Origin: CAADGL01 sp964643885
GTDB lineage: Bacteria; Planctomycetota; Phycisphaerae; UBA1845; Fen-1342
Reading direction: 5' to 3'
Assembly: GCA_964643885.1 (NCBI GenBank)
Contig: CAZXUI010000092.1
Location: 1 to 16,329 of the forward strand
Length of the DNA stretch: 16,329 nucleotides
This document shows positions 7,374 through 15,377 of this stretch, piece after piece. Each line of letters begins with the position of its first letter. Within the stretch, counting starts at the first letter, position 1. The position numbers and the translations under genes are program-made. The notes beneath the pieces are model-generated. The model did no database searches and had not been told where the DNA came from. It saw only the letters and a program-made list of their open reading frames with translations.

Positions 7374-8621
7374 ATGCACCCGGCATTCGACGTGGCGGTG
7401 GTAGGGGCTGGAGCGGCCGGCCTGGCCGCGGCGATCTTCGCCGCGCGGCAGCGGCCGGGGCTGCGGATCGCCGCGCTGGATTCGGCTCGCAAGCTGGGGG
7501 CGAAGATCCTCGTGTCGGGCGGTGGGCGCTGCAACCTCACCAACCGCGTGGTGACGGCCGACGACTTCCGCAGCTCGAGCCGGAATGCGGTGCGGCGCGT
7601 GCTGGCGGCGTTCACGGTCGAGCAGACCCTGGCATTTTTCGAGGAGATCGGCGTTCGCGTGCACGAGGAGGAGCACGGCAAGCTGTTCCCGAACTCGAAC
7701 AGTGCGCGGGCGGTCGTCGCGGCGCTTCTGGCGGAGGCGGCGCGGCAGGGTGTCGCGCTGTTGACCGAACACCGCGTGACGGGAATCGAGCGGGCGGCGG
7801 ACCATGCCGGCCGGGGCGAGTTCGTGATCATCAGCTCGGCCGGCCGGCTGCGGGCGGGGCGGGTGGTACTGGCGACGGGTGGGAGGTCATTGCCGAAGAC
7901 GGGCAGCGACGGCGGCGGATATGAGCTGGCGAGGCGGCTGGGGCACACGATCACGCCGACAACGCCCGCGCTGGTGCCGCTCGTGCTGGAGGGCGAGTTT
8001 CACCGGCCGCTGTCCGGCGTCTCGCACGAGGCGGAATTGGCGGTGCACGTGGAGGGCCGGCGGCCGGAGCGGCTGCGCGGCTCGCTGCTGTGGACGCATT
8101 TCGGGGTGAGCGGGCCGGTGGTGCTGGATGCGTCGGGGTTATGGCATCGGGCGCGACTGGAGGGTCGGACGGTGCGGCTGACGCTGAGCTTTCGGCCGGG
8201 CCGCGATTTCGAGCGCGAGGAGGCGTGGTGGATCGAGCTGGCGGGCCGTCAACCGCGGCGGGCGCTGCACAATGTGCTGGCCGAGAGTTTGCCGGCGCGG
8301 GTGGCCGATGCGCTGCTGGCGGAGCTGGGGATCGCGTCGCAGGTTCCGCTGGCGCATCTGGAGCGGGGCGCGCGGCGGCGGCTGGTGCATGCGCTGACGG
8401 AGTGGCCGTTGCCGGTGCGGGACAGCCGGGGGTACACGTATGCGGAGGTGACGGCGGGAGGTGTACCGCTGCGCGAGGTCGACCCGGGGAGCATGGCGTC
8501 GCGCTGCTGCCCGGGGTTGTTCCTGGTGGGGGAGATTCTGGACGTGGACGGACGGATCGGGGGGTTCAATTTTCAGTGGGCCTGGAGCAGCGGGTTTGTG
8601 GCGGGACGGGCAGCGCGTTGA
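7374..8621 (+). CDS. BaiN/HI0933 family NAD(P)/FAD-dependent oxidoreductase
   Basis: This 415-residue flavoprotein belongs to the HI0933/YhiN/BaiN family; the role of most members is unknown, and some reduce C=C bonds of bile-acid intermediates. The FAD motif GAGAAG is at 11-16. The family signature GAKILVSGGGRCNLTN is at 42-57, a second dinucleotide strand is at LATGGRSLPKTG, and the closing FAD-contact GGFNFQWAWSSG is at about 396-407. The length is normal and the gene is intact, ending at TGA 8619-8621. The start ATG at 7374 has only a weak GAGAG upstream. The sense strand is extremely G-rich (43 G/C of 60 at 8161-8220). The last 212 bases before the final two codons are duplicated 2,494 bp downstream, which makes its 3' end a likely recombination or insertion junction. 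Confidence 0.93.
   Translation: MHPAFDVAVVGAGAAGLAAAIFAARQRPGLRIAALDSARKLGAKILVSGGGRCNLTNRVVTADDFRSSSRNAVRRVLAAFTVEQTLAFFEEIGVRVHEEEHGKLFPNSNSARAVVAALLAEAARQGVALLTEHRVTGIERAADHAGRGEFVIISSAGRLRAGRVVLATGGRSLPKTGSDGGGYELARRLGHTITPTTPALVPLVLEGEFHRPLSGVSHEAELAVHVEGRRPERLRGSLLWTHFGVSGPVVLDASGLWHRARLEGRTVRLTLSFRPGRDFEREEAWWIELAGRQPRRALHNVLAESLPARVADALLAELGIASQVPLAHLERGARRRLVHALTEWPLPVRDSRGYTYAEVTAGGVPLREVDPGSMASRCCPGLFLVGEILDVDGRIGGFNFQWAWSSGFVAGRAAR
8400..8611. repeat. 212-bp direct repeat, proximal copy (3' end of the BaiN-like gene)
   Basis: This stretch, encoding residues 343 to about 413 of the BaiN-like protein, is repeated at 10894-11105 in the same orientation. I count three mismatches (8404 G/A, 8440 A/C, 8570 T/C). 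Identity ends abruptly on both sides: 8399 versus 10893 and 8612 versus 11106 differ. Confidence 0.95.
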
Positions 8622-8637
8622 CTAGCACCGATAGCCC

Positions 8638-9183
8638 TCACGTAGCAGCCGTGCGGCAGGTGCTGTCATTCGACGCGAGCAGCACCTTCGGATGAGCCGC
8701 ACCTACGCGCCGCGCAATCGAGATGGCAACAGCCAAGAGGAGCAGATTTCGGACGACTGCAACACCAACCGGGTCCCCGATTCTCAGTCCTGTGCAATAA
8801 CACGTCACACTCCAACCCGACGATATGCCAAGCGAAACCAGCGCCATGGTCGCAGCGGAAAGAAATGCAATACTCGACCCGACGGCTAGTCGTGGCAGAA
8901 CTCCAATTGCCACCCATGCGCCAAGCACAATCTCCACATAAGGAACGCTAACTGAAATGAACGCGACAGTCGCCGGATGATCAATGCCGGCACCAACAAG
9001 GGACGTCTTAACGCCGTCATCACCAACAATCAGCTTCATCGCGCCTGCGAATAAAAACACTCCTCCAAGCCCTGTCTGCAGCAATATCAAAGAAATCGGT
9101 ACGCGGGACAAAAAACCCAACCAACTTTCCGCCTGCTCCAGATTCCAGCATTTGACGCAGTCAAGTGCTTCGCGACTGGACAA
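8638..9183 (-). CDS. MauE/DoxX-like redox-associated membrane protein
   Basis: This polytopic protein of up to 181 residues has four hydrophobic segments (about 28-50, 71-94, 103-120, 142-158). The layout matches MauE/DoxX-like proteins: a first helix with FLFAGAMKL, a V-P-Y-V-E-I segment opening helix 2, a Cys pair C128-Y-C130 after helix 3, and VVRNLLLL at the start of helix 4. MauE is needed for maturation of the disulfide-rich small subunit of methylamine dehydrogenase, so a thiol-redox role is inferred. The start is uncertain. The frame opens with TTG at 9183, overlapping the upstream gene's end by 23 bases, and would then include an N-terminal C9-V-K-C12; a later TTG nearer helix 1 is also possible. 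It is the last gene of the three-gene operon. Confidence 0.75.
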   Translation of the reverse strand: MSSREALDCVKCWNLEQAESWLGFLSRVPISLILLQTGLGGVFLFAGAMKLIVGDDGVKTSLVGAGIDHPATVAFISVSVPYVEIVLGAWVAIGVLPRLAVGSSIAFLSAATMALVSLGISSGWSVTCYCTGLRIGDPVGVAVVRNLLLLAVAISIARRVGAAHPKVLLASNDSTCRTAAT

Positions 9184-10207
9184 CCCGGAACAAAGTGATA
9201 GTTCCGAGAAACAGGACGACTACAAGGGCGACAGCGGCCGTTTGGGCGCGCGTCGCCGGCTTCGCCTCGCCGATGAGGATAACCGGTTCGCGCTCCCCGT
9301 CCGAATTGATCTTATAGACCTCCGGTTCGGCGCTTGGAGCCTTGGTTCGTCTTGAGTAATCTCCTACAAGCATGCCTGCTTCGAATTGAAACGCCACATC
9401 CTTCAATGTGACCGGCGAGTCCGACCGCTCCAGAAGTTCCAGCATGAACGATTTGTTAGCTTGCGGAATCAGCATCGTGGCATGCGTGACAATCCACGTG
9501 CCGGACGTTCCATCGCTGCCCCACGACAGGGAAACCTCCCTTCGAGTCTCCGTATCCGTCCACCGCGTAATGAGCCCTTGCGCTGAGTCAACTTCGATCT
9601 CGACCGCTCGGGGACCCGACGGTAAAGGAATCTCAAGCGTGAGAATTCGCGAAGCTCCGCTGCCTTCCAGGGCTGTGACGCGCGCGCCGCTCTCAAGGTG
9701 CGTGCGCAATGGACGCCCGTAGATCATCAGGAAATCCGCTGGGGCGGGCCCATAAGCGAACATCCGAGCTGCGGGTTCCCTCACGACTTGCCGGGATGCG
9801 AGATAGTGCGTAGTGAGAATCTGACCGTCAAAGTAGAAACTCGCATCCAAGAACCGGGGATCGCGCAACACGCTTTTCGATAGGTCGTCGACATGGTACT
9901 GGCTCTGGGGAAGATCAAAAACGTACGTGAGCCGCTCATTGAGACCACTCCGCACCCAGCGTACTGTGGCGTGAACGACGGCACGAGTTATCGCCCCGCC
10001 GGCCCCCTCACGATTCTCCTCAAGGGTGTAACGCCACACGGCACTGAGTTCGGCTAGAGATTCCTCTTGCCGAACGAGTGCGGAGAGAACATTCGATTCG
10101 GCAGAGTCGGAGATCGACGGCTGCTGCGCGCCGGAAACGCCGACACCGATGACCAGTATGCAAAGAAGCGCACCACAGTGGCACTTGCAGTTGAGAGACG
10201 AAGACAT
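9161..10207 (-). CDS. Exported, C-terminally anchored protein, possibly LolA-like fold
   Basis: This 348-residue protein has an N-terminal signal peptide (hydrophobic 12-25, likely cleavage near Ala27 in VSGAQQ) and a C-terminal transmembrane helix (about 324-340) followed by a short basic tail. The body is thus outside the cytoplasm, anchored at its end. The mature part has no cysteine. Its alternating strands, with segments such as FYFDGQILTTH, RILTLEIPLPSG and AVEIEVDSAQGLITRW, suggest a half-barrel like LolA/RseB, but this is inference and I cannot name a family with certainty. The start at 10207 was chosen for the signal peptide and AGGAGT about 8 bases upstream; the 17 residues of upstream frame lack both. 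It lies 51 bp after the Cys-rich gene and overlaps the MauE-like frame, in one operon. Confidence 0.82.
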   Translation of the reverse strand: MSSSLNCKCHCGALLCILVIGVGVSGAQQPSISDSAESNVLSALVRQEESLAELSAVWRYTLEENREGAGGAITRAVVHATVRWVRSGLNERLTYVFDLPQSQYHVDDLSKSVLRDPRFLDASFYFDGQILTTHYLASRQVVREPAARMFAYGPAPADFLMIYGRPLRTHLESGARVTALEGSGASRILTLEIPLPSGPRAVEIEVDSAQGLITRWTDTETRREVSLSWGSDGTSGTWIVTHATMLIPQANKSFMLELLERSDSPVTLKDVAFQFEAGMLVGDYSRRTKAPSAEPEVYKINSDGEREPVILIGEAKPATRAQTAAVALVVVLFLGTITLFRVVQSRST

Positions 10208-10258
10208 CGGCGAAACTCCTGTGCTTATGCCCGTGGCCGACCTGGCTAGTCGCCCCAC

Positions 10259-10594
10259 TCACAAACAGCCAGGCGTCGTAGTATTGATCAACTCGCAAAT
10301 CGTACCGCAGCCGGCGTCGATGTAATGTCTTTCATAATGACAGACGACCGGAATCAGCTCACAGGTGAAGTTCGGTTTGCTTACGCATATATTGTATGGC
10401 ACCTTCGTGCCATCTTTGCTGACCCAGGTCGAGAGATCCGGACATGTGCCGCTGCCGGCGGAGCAACTGAAGTCGGAACCACAGCCTGAACTCCCATACA
10501 AGCAACGATGATCCTGCAGAGTCCCGTAGCCGCCACCCGTGAGTATCGGTAGGGCACCCAAAGGCACCCACGAAAGAATCTCGCGGACAGACAT
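10259..10594 (-). CDS. Small cysteine-rich protein (10 Cys) of unknown function
   Basis: This 111-residue protein has cysteines at 31, 38, 44, 51, 70, 78, 85, 96, 100 and 110, an even number spread over the whole part after residue 30, as in disulfide-stabilised exported proteins. The first 24 residues contain one moderately hydrophobic stretch (ILSWVPLGALPIL) followed by GGGYG. It could be a weak signal sequence or a leader, but is not a textbook one. I recognise no family. The start at 10594 is supported by GAGGAG about 10 bases upstream; the frame extends a further 27 codons through an 8-bp tandem repeat, which is unlikely to be translated. It is the first gene of the operon with an exported anchored protein and a MauE-like redox protein, so it is a plausible substrate of their disulfide or transport chemistry. 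Confidence 0.78.
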   Translation of the reverse strand: MSVREILSWVPLGALPILTGGGYGTLQDHRCLYGSSGCGSDFSCSAGSGTCPDLSTWVSKDGTKVPYNICVSKPNFTCELIPVVCHYERHYIDAGCGTICELINTTTPGCL

Positions 10595-10612
10595 ACGCAA
10601 AACTCCTCTCTC

Positions 10613-10667
10613 GTGCCGAAGTGCCGAAGTGCCGAAGTGCCGAAGTGCCGAAGTGCCGAAGTGCCGA
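10613..10667. repeat. 8-bp tandem repeat (GTGCCGAA), six copies plus a partial
   Basis: Six perfect head-to-tail copies of GTGCCGAA fill 10613-10660, and seven bases of a seventh follow. The array begins 18 bp upstream of the Cys-rich gene's ATG, just behind its ribosome binding site, so it lies in the leader or promoter of the operon. Copy-number slippage would change promoter or leader spacing. Confidence 0.95.
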
Positions 10668-10893
10668 CCCGACACGCCGCACCTTCTTAGAATTATCGCA
10701 CCATTCCACGACCTTGCAAGGAGACTTAGGAAACTTGTTGATTTTTCTGCAGCCAGGACCGAGCCGGCGATCGTTGGGGGATTTAACCCATTGTCGTGAC
10801 AGGGTTTACAGGTGAAGTCCGATAATTCAGAATCTACTCCGATTCACTTCTCCCTGCGAGTGGGCAGCGCTGCACCGGATTAACCACCGACGC

Positions 10894-11121
10894 GAGTAGC
10901 CGTTGCCGGTGCGGGACAGCCGGGGGTACACGTCTGCGGAGGTGACGGCGGGAGGTGTACCGCTGCGCGAGGTCGACCCGGGGAGCATGGCGTCGCGCTG
11001 CTGCCCGGGGTTGTTCCTGGTGGGGGAGATTCTGGACGTGGACGGACGGATCGGGGGGTTCAACTTTCAGTGGGCCTGGAGCAGCGGGTTTGTGGCGGGA
11101 CGGGCGATCGCGAGCAAGTGA
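10894..11121 (+). pseudogene. 3' fragment of the BaiN-like gene (distal copy of the 212-bp direct repeat)
   Basis: Bases 10894-11105 repeat 8400-8611 with three differences. In the BaiN frame, the G-to-A change turns the second codon of the fragment (Trp, TGG) into TAG at 10897-10899. The second change makes Tyr into Ser, and the third is silent. After the repeat the frame ends differently (I-A-S-K, TGA 11119-11121) from the intact gene. Without the N-terminal FAD-binding domain it cannot be a working enzyme. It is either the original 3' end of the gene displaced by the cassette, or a copied scrap. Confidence 0.93.
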
Positions 11122-11391
11122 ACGGATGGCCCAGTCGAGGTTTTAGTAGATTGAGGGGGTGAGAGAAAGGAATCTCGCACCAGGGCAGTGCGAGAAAAAA
11201 TTCTCGCATCCGCGGAGAACTCTCGCACCGGCCCGGCAAGAGCGCGACAGGTCGGAGACCTGTCGCCCAGCGACCGGCCAGAGACCGGTCCCCCATGCTC
11301 GGATCAGCGGGCTCACGGGCAAGCTGCGCTTGCCCATCCCCGCCGGCCGGTACCGCGCGTTCCGCGGAAGCAGGCCGGGAAGCCGGGCGCT
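11122..11391. repeat. Intergenic cluster of mini-hairpins
   Basis: Between the BaiN fragment and the rpoD 3' end, about 150 bases (11157-11305) are nearly all short inverted repeats. They include: a degenerate GGTGAGAGA ... ATCTCGCACC unit; TGCGAGAA/TTCTCGCA (11189-11196 and 11201-11208, loop AAAA); a partial GCGGAGA/TCTCGC pair; GCGACAGGTC/GACCTGTCGC (11244-11253 and 11257-11266, loop GGA); and GACCGGCC/GACCGGTC (11272-11279 and 11283-11290, loop AGA, one mismatch). The last unit matches the minus strand of the 28-bp array upstream of sir2. No gene is seen. Confidence 0.85.
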
Positions 11392-13074
<1,683 letters not shown>

Positions 13075-13298
13075 TCACCAACTCCCTCGAACCGCGGCTC
13101 TCGCGCAGTCCCGTATCCAACCGCCTGAATCCGCCGACGTCTCTGCCGTCGCGCGTTCTGCGTGAACGGAATCACCGGCCGGCGACGCTTGCCGCCCCGG
13201 AGAGCCAACCGCTCCCCGCCGCGGCACGTCGGCCGACCGCTCTGCCCGCAGTCCATTCACGCGAAAGCACCCAATCTCCGTCATGGCCCCGCAGATCC

Positions 13299-15143
13299 TC
13301 ACGACCCTGGCAAGACCGGCGCCACACGCGCCTCGCTGCCCAACAGGCCGCTCTGAGTCCGCCCCAGCCGCAGCAGCATCTCGTACGCCGCGGCCTGCTC
13401 AACACCGTCTGCGTCGCGCCCCAGCCGCCCGCGCAGGTGGCCGACCCGCAGCAGGTCCAGCTCCGCCCGGACGCGTTGCATCAACTCAGCGCACAGCGCG
13501 CCGGCGTCCATCGCCGCCGCGGCCCGCTGCGGGTCCGCCAGCAGGTCGCTCGCCCGCGCCACCAGCTCACATAGCACGGCGTCGTCGCACTCGGCGACGA
13601 CGGCCGCTCGATTCAACTCGCTGCGTTCCGCAAGCCGGTCGAGGATCGCGGCGAGCCGCTTCCAACCCTCATTCAGCCCCGAAACCGTCGTCAGGACGAC
13701 TCCGGCCGACGCATACTGCGGCGGATCGTGCAAGACGACTCCAAATAGCGCCTCGACTGCGGATACCAGTCCCGCGGGCAGCCCCCTGAGCGAAGCAGCG
13801 TACGCCGACGATTCAGAAATGTCCGACGTCTGTCGCGCTTCTGCCGGCGCGGATACTCTCGTCCTGGCTAGCAGCTCATACACGCTCCGCGCCGGAAGCG
13901 CCAGAAGCTCGGCGATCCGGCCGACCAATAACCCCTTCGCCAGCGGGTCGATTCCGCCACCTGCGGACGCCCGCGCAACGAAGCTCACGAAGTCCTCGAC
14001 AGCCGCACGTCGCGCCTGCGGCCCGGCCGCTTCGTAAGCCTGAAGCGTGCGTTGCCACCTGAATTCTAGCGCGTCCTGACACGATTGCAAACGACGCTCA
14101 AAACCCTCTGCTCCGGTCGATAATACGCAATCTGCCGGGTCTTTCCCGTCTACCATGGCGACAACTCGGACGTCCAATCCATGCCGCAGGGCGACTTCGG
14201 CGCCGCGATCGGCCGCCCGCAGGCCGGCTTCGTCCGAGTCGAAGCAGAGCAGTACGCTGGTGGCCAGGGAGCGCAGGAGACGGACGTGGCCGTCGCTGAG
14301 GGCGGTGCCGAGGGTCGCGACGACGTGCTCGAAGCCGAACTGGTGCAGAAGGATGGCGTCGAGATAACCCTCGACGACGATGACCTCGCGCTTGCGGGCG
14401 ATGGCCGCCCGGGCGCGGTCGAGGGCGAAGAGCGTGCGGGACTTCTGGAAAAGTGCCGTCTCGGGCGAGTTGAGATACTTCGCCCGGTCGTCCGAGAGCG
14501 TGCGGCCGCCGAAGGCGATACAGCGGCCAGAGGCATCGGCGATGGGGAACATCAGGCGATCGCGAAAACGATCGTAAACCCTTCCGTCTTCTGAGGTTGC
14601 GACAAGTCCGGCGTTTTCGAGCTGTTCCGGCGACAGGCCGCTGCGCCGGCCGGTGTTTAGCACGTCATCCCGGCCGGGCAGCGCCAGGCCGATGCCGAAT
14701 CGCTCGATCGTCTCTTGCTTCAGGCCGCGGCGCGCGGCGTATTCGCGGGCGGACTGGCCGGCGGAGCCGGTCAGATTGCGGATGAAGTGCTCCCGGGCCC
14801 AATCGAGGATGGGGCGAATGGCTTCGCGCTGGTCGCGGTGGGCCCGGTCTTCGGGCGAGTCGCGCAGGTCGATGCCGGCGCGCTGGGCGAGAATCCGCAA
14901 TGCCTCGCGGAAATCAACCCGCTGAAGCATCTGCACGAACTTGATGACGTCGCCGCCGGCGCCGCAGGCCCAGCATTTGAAAATCTGCTTTTGCGGGCTG
15001 ACGGCCATCGACGGCTTGTGGTCGTCGTGGAACGGGCAGAGTCCGATAAACTCTCTCCCCTGTCGCTTCAGAGCCACACGTTCGCCGACCACTTCGACGA
15101 TGTCGGATTGCTCTAAGACGCTGTCTTTTATCGATTTATGCAT
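13299..15143 (-). CDS. dnaG: DNA primase
   Basis: This 614-residue DnaG primase makes RNA primers at the replication fork. The N-terminal CHC2 zinc finger has Cys36, His39, Cys57 and Cys60 (LCPFH and CWACG). The catalytic core includes YLNSPETALFQK at 223-234 and the TOPRIM domain with EGYLD (Glu258) and FDSDEAG (Asp302, Asp304), the metal-binding acidic residues. The C-terminal part, less conserved, would bind the replicative helicase. The start at ATG 15143 was chosen because the zinc finger begins at the usual distance and because a promoter sits at 15240-15268; a frame extension to 15287 would begin upstream of that promoter. No good Shine-Dalgarno precedes the ATG. The gene is followed by rpoD and preceded by sir2 on the same strand. 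Confidence 0.96.
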   Translation of the reverse strand: MHKSIKDSVLEQSDIVEVVGERVALKRQGREFIGLCPFHDDHKPSMAVSPQKQIFKCWACGAGGDVIKFVQMLQRVDFREALRILAQRAGIDLRDSPEDRAHRDQREAIRPILDWAREHFIRNLTGSAGQSAREYAARRGLKQETIERFGIGLALPGRDDVLNTGRRSGLSPEQLENAGLVATSEDGRVYDRFRDRLMFPIADASGRCIAFGGRTLSDDRAKYLNSPETALFQKSRTLFALDRARAAIARKREVIVVEGYLDAILLHQFGFEHVVATLGTALSDGHVRLLRSLATSVLLCFDSDEAGLRAADRGAEVALRHGLDVRVVAMVDGKDPADCVLSTGAEGFERRLQSCQDALEFRWQRTLQAYEAAGPQARRAAVEDFVSFVARASAGGGIDPLAKGLLVGRIAELLALPARSVYELLARTRVSAPAEARQTSDISESSAYAASLRGLPAGLVSAVEALFGVVLHDPPQYASAGVVLTTVSGLNEGWKRLAAILDRLAERSELNRAAVVAECDDAVLCELVARASDLLADPQRAAAAMDAGALCAELMQRVRAELDLLRVGHLRGRLGRDADGVEQAAAYEMLLRLGRTQSGLLGSEARVAPVLPGS

Positions 15144-15239
15144 TGATAAGGGCGACAGAGAGGGGCCTCCACCCAGCCGGCCAATCCCGTTTGCGGCAGG
15201 ACCGGCCAAGCGGTTGCCTGTTTGTTCCTGAATACGACT

Positions 15240-15268
15240 ACTATAGCCCGGTTTTGCGCGGCGGGCAA
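15240..15268 (-). promoter_or_regulatory. Predicted sigma-70 promoter of dnaG
   Basis: Read on the minus strand, the -35 element is TTGCCC (15268-15263), followed by a 17-bp spacer and the -10 element TATAGT (15245-15240). These match the consensus at 4 and 5 of 6 bases. Transcription would begin near 15233, giving a leader of about 90 bases before the dnaG ATG. The match stands out against the GC-rich background. Confidence 0.7.
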
Positions 15269-15326
15269 ATCGGACTGAGATTCCCAAGCTTTTACAGGAT
15301 CAGCACTTGACAGGTTGTGCACAGGC

Positions 15327-15377
15327 GCTGAACCGGCTGATAACCGCGGTTTCACGCCAAGGCGGACCGGGTTCAGC
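15327..15377. other. Inverted repeat at the 3' end of sir2
   Basis: Arms GCTGAACC (15327-15334) and GGTTCAGC (15370-15377) pair perfectly; the second touches the sir2 stop codon. A 10-bp palindrome, AACCGCGGTT (15342-15351), lies between them. There is no T-run, so a terminator role is possible but unproven; it separates sir2 from the dnaG promoter. Confidence 0.5.

Larger units (their letters stand above)
8612..10893. mobile_element. Putative inserted cassette between 212-bp direct repeats
   Basis: This 2,282-bp block lies between two near-identical copies of the BaiN gene's 3' end. It is visibly lower in GC than its neighbours (32 G/C of 60 at 8941-9000) and holds a self-contained minus-strand operon of three genes. 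No integrase, transposase or terminal inverted repeat is visible. If mobile, it entered passively (for example a circle joined by one crossover in the shared 212 bp) or lost its recombinase. The alternative is a local duplication followed by independent insertion. Confidence 0.55.

Noticed and set aside
8659..8686. Inverted repeat GGTGCTG/CAGCACC as terminator of the MauE-like gene
   Set aside because: It lies inside the coding region, upstream of the stop codon, and lacks a T-run.
10595..10675. Longer start of the Cys-rich protein at 10675
   Set aside because: The added 27 residues come mostly from the 8-bp tandem repeat, and a strong ribosome binding site precedes the Met at 10594.
15310..15325. 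DnaA-box-like TTGTGCACA upstream of dnaG, possible replication origin
   Set aside because: Only one near-match with a mismatch to TTWTNCACA, no cluster, no AT-rich unwinding region and no dnaA or dnaN nearby.
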